From Pseudomonadota bacterium (GTDB taxonomy: Bacteria; Pseudomonadota; Gammaproteobacteria; Steroidobacterales; Steroidobacteraceae), in contig CANGMU010000120.1 of NCBI GenBank assembly GCA_947454665.1, positions 1 through 7,041 on the forward strand: DNA of 7,041 nucleotides, given 5' to 3'. Of this stretch, positions 5,168 to 7,041 are shown piece by piece. The translations under genes were made by a program, and so were the position numbers. Below the pieces are notes generated by a model. It was not told the origin of the DNA and did not search any database. It saw nothing but the letters and a program-made list of their open reading frames with translations. Every line of letters begins with the position of its first letter. The first letter of the stretch is position 1.

Positions 5168-7041
5168 GGCGTTCGATGCGTGTGCTCGTGGCCCTGCTGG
5201 CCGGTCTGCCCCTGTTCGCGGGGGAGGCGGGTGCGGCGGATGCTGCGCCGGCGGCCAACACGGACGTGCATCGGAACTGGGGCTTCCTCGACAAGTACTG
5301 CGGCAACTGCCACAACGCCACCGACTGGGCGGGCGGCATCGCCTACGACACGCTCTCGCCGGATGACGTCTGGAAGGACGGCGAGGTCTGGGAGCGCGCG
5401 GCGCGTCGCCTGCGCGGGCACCTGATGCCGCCGCCGGGTGAACCGCAGCCCGACCCGGCTTCCCGCAACGCCTTCCTGAAGGCCATCGAGACAACGCTGG
5501 ATTCCAGCGCGAACGCAGCCGCCAATCCGGGCAGCGTGGGCCTGCATCGCCTCAACAAGCCCGAATACGCGAACGCGATCCGCGACATTCTCGATCTCGA
5601 AATCAATGTCGCGAACCTGCTCCCTCGGGATGACCAGAGTTCGGGTTTCGACAATTCGGCGGACGTGCTGAAGGTGTCGCCGGCATTCCTCGAGCAATAC
5701 CTGAACGCCGCGCGCCAGGTCAGTGTGCTGGCCGTGGGCAACCCTAATGCTCGTACGCAGAGCACGAACTATCCGGGCAGCTGGCAGGCTTCCCAACATC
5801 TGCACATCGAAGGCCTGCCGCTGGGAACGCGCGGCGGTATGCTCATCGAGCATGATTTTCCGGTCGACGGTGAATACGACGTCACGATCAATGGACTCGT
5901 CGGCGCCGGCTATCTCTGGGGCGTGATGGAGCCGAACACGCTCATCGTGACGGTCGATGGCCAACGTGCCTTCGAAGCGACGCTGGGTGATGCCAAGGAC
6001 CTCGATGCCGTCGACCTGCAGCAGGCCGAAGGCGTGGGTCGCATCAACGACCGCTTCCGCAACATCAAGCTGAAGGTGCCGTCGGGACGACATCGCATCG
6101 GCGTCGCGTTCAAGCAGACCTCTGCCGCGGAGATCGACGACCCGTTGCATGACTTCGTGCCTGTGGAGGGCGTGGGCCTTGCGGTCAATGGCGTATCCAG
6201 CGGTCCGCGCATCAGTGGCGTCGAGATCCGCGGCCCCTTGAGCCGCACGGCCCTGAGCGACACGCCAAGCCGCAAACGGCTATTCGTGTGCCGGCCGACG
6301 AATGCGTCGGAAGAGGCGCCCTGCGCACGCCGCATCCTCGGCACCGTGGCGCGCAAGGCGTTCCGTCGTCCGGTGAACGACGCGGACCTGGCCGGGGCGA
6401 TGGCCTTTTTCGCCGAAGGTCGCAAGCAAGCTGATTTCGACACGGGCATCCAGAAGGGCCTGATGGCGATCCTGATCAGTCCGAAGTTCCTGTATCGCAC
6501 GCACACGCCGCCGGCCGGCACACAGCCGGGGCAGCGCTTCCGGATCGCGGACATCGACCTGGCCTCGCGCCTGTCGTTCTTCCTGTGGAGCGCGCCGCCG
6601 GATGACGAACTGGTCGGCCTGGCCGCCGACGGCAAGCTCAAGGACCCGCAGGTCTTCGAGGGTCAGGTGCGCCGCATGTTGAAGGACCGTCGTGCGCATG
6701 CACTGGTCACGAATTTCGCGTTCCAGTGGCTGAACGTCCACGGCGTCGAGATCGTCAACCCGGACCAGAACCTGTTCCCGGACTATTCCGAGGACCTGGT
6801 CGATGCCTTCAAGACGGAGATGGAGCTGTTCATCGGCAGCCTCTTCGAGGCGGACCGTAGCGTGGTGGACCTGCTGACCGCGAAGCACAGCTTCCTGAAC
6901 GAACGGCTTGCGCTGCATTACGGGCTGCGCAACGTGCGCGGCAGCCAGTTCCGACGCGTCGAGTTCAGCGAGTCCTATCGTCGGGGCCTGCTGGGCAAGG
7001 GTGCCTTCCTGATGGGCACGTCGTATGCGAACCGCACGACG
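5164..7041 (+). CDS. Exported c-type cytochrome with DUF1587/DUF1595/DUF1592/DUF1588 domains (planctomycete-type), 3' end outside the window
   Basis: The frame is open for 626 codons to the window edge, so only the N-terminal part is seen. Residues 1-25 are a Sec signal peptide (basic MRRSMR, hydrophobic core, AGAADA cleavage region). A heme c motif CGNCH is at 46-50, with Met88 in HLMPPP as the likely second axial ligand, giving a small class I cytochrome. Next comes DUF1587 (about 127-190, LHRLNKPEYANAIRDIL), then a beta-rich segment (about 220-358) resembling the carbohydrate-binding-like insert common in this family. DUF1595 follows (about 387-448, CARRILGTVARKAFRRPV ... LISPKFLYR). DUF1592 spans about 460-587 (DLASRLSFFLWSAPPDDEL ... 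FLNERLALHYGL). DUF1588 starts near 604 (RRGLLGKGAFLMGTSYANRT). DUF1585 is expected next. These domains are of unknown function. In many genomes such genes are followed by a DUF1552 gene, which would lie to the right. The product is predicted to be a periplasmic or surface redox protein. Confidence 0.92.
   Translation, partial: MRRSMRVLVALLAGLPLFAGEAGAADAAPAANTDVHRNWGFLDKYCGNCHNATDWAGGIAYDTLSPDDVWKDGEVWERAARRLRGHLMPPPGEPQPDPASRNAFLKAIETTLDSSANAAANPGSVGLHRLNKPEYANAIRDILDLEINVANLLPRDDQSSGFDNSADVLKVSPAFLEQYLNAARQVSVLAVGNPNARTQSTNYPGSWQASQHLHIEGLPLGTRGGMLIEHDFPVDGEYDVTINGLVGAGYLWGVMEPNTLIVTVDGQRAFEATLGDAKDLDAVDLQQAEGVGRINDRFRNIKLKVPSGRHRIGVAFKQTSAAEIDDPLHDFVPVEGVGLAVNGVSSGPRISGVEIRGPLSRTALSDTPSRKRLFVCRPTNASEEAPCARRILGTVARKAFRRPVNDADLAGAMAFFAEGRKQADFDTGIQKGLMAILISPKFLYRTHTPPAGTQPGQRFRIADIDLASRLSFFLWSAPPDDELVGLAADGKLKDPQVFEGQVRRMLKDRRAHALVTNFAFQWLNVHGVEIVNPDQNLFPDYSEDLVDAFKTEMELFIGSLFEADRSVVDLLTAKHSFLNERLALHYGLRNVRGSQFRRVEFSESYRRGLLGKGAFLMGTSYANRTT

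Noticed and set aside
5101..6150. Long minus-strand open frame (349 codons) opposite the cytochrome gene
   Set aside because: The plus strand encodes a signal peptide, a heme motif and DUF1587 here. The minus frame has no recognisable family and is a GC-rich shadow.

Overview
The window is GC-rich with dense coding on both strands and only two short gaps, so it reads as an ordinary bacterial chromosome segment. The gene mix points to a Gram-negative proteobacterium, probably a gammaproteobacterium of the Steroidobacter/Nevskia/Xanthomonas kind. It comprises an MdoB/OpgB-type phosphoglycerol transferase, a RutB-type hydrolase, a Tat-exported protein and a planctomycete-type (DUF1587/1595/1592/1588) cytochrome. 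The lineage is an inference from gene content. No RNA gene, insertion sequence, CRISPR array or phage gene was seen.

Left part (1-2846): the 3' end of an unidentified gene (1-201, +) runs tail to tail into an O6-alkylguanine-DNA alkyltransferase gene (ogt, - strand). Ogt is divergent from a RutB-like isochorismatase-family hydrolase (761-1456, +). That gene converges, with overlapping ends, on a membrane-anchored sulfatase-fold phosphoglycerol transferase (1428-2846, -). These look like independent housekeeping or accessory genes packed tightly. The other rut genes are absent from the window.

Right part (2937-7041, +): four genes lie head to tail with a 3-bp gap and then two 4-bp ATGA start/stop overlaps, so they are very probably one transcript. 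In order they are a tandem-CDGSH [2Fe-2S] protein, a FabH-like ketoacyl synthase III with an intact Cys-His-Asn triad, a Tat-signal metallo-beta-lactamase-fold protein whose second metal site is eroded, and a Sec-exported protein with a class I c-type heme motif plus the DUF1587/DUF1595/DUF1592/DUF1588 domains. The last gene is open at the right edge of the window and is the largest coding region present.

The cassette pairs cytoplasmic Fe-S and acyl-condensing proteins with two exported proteins of unknown substrate. This combination is the most interesting part of the window. Its joint function is not known to me and cannot be deduced from the sequence alone.
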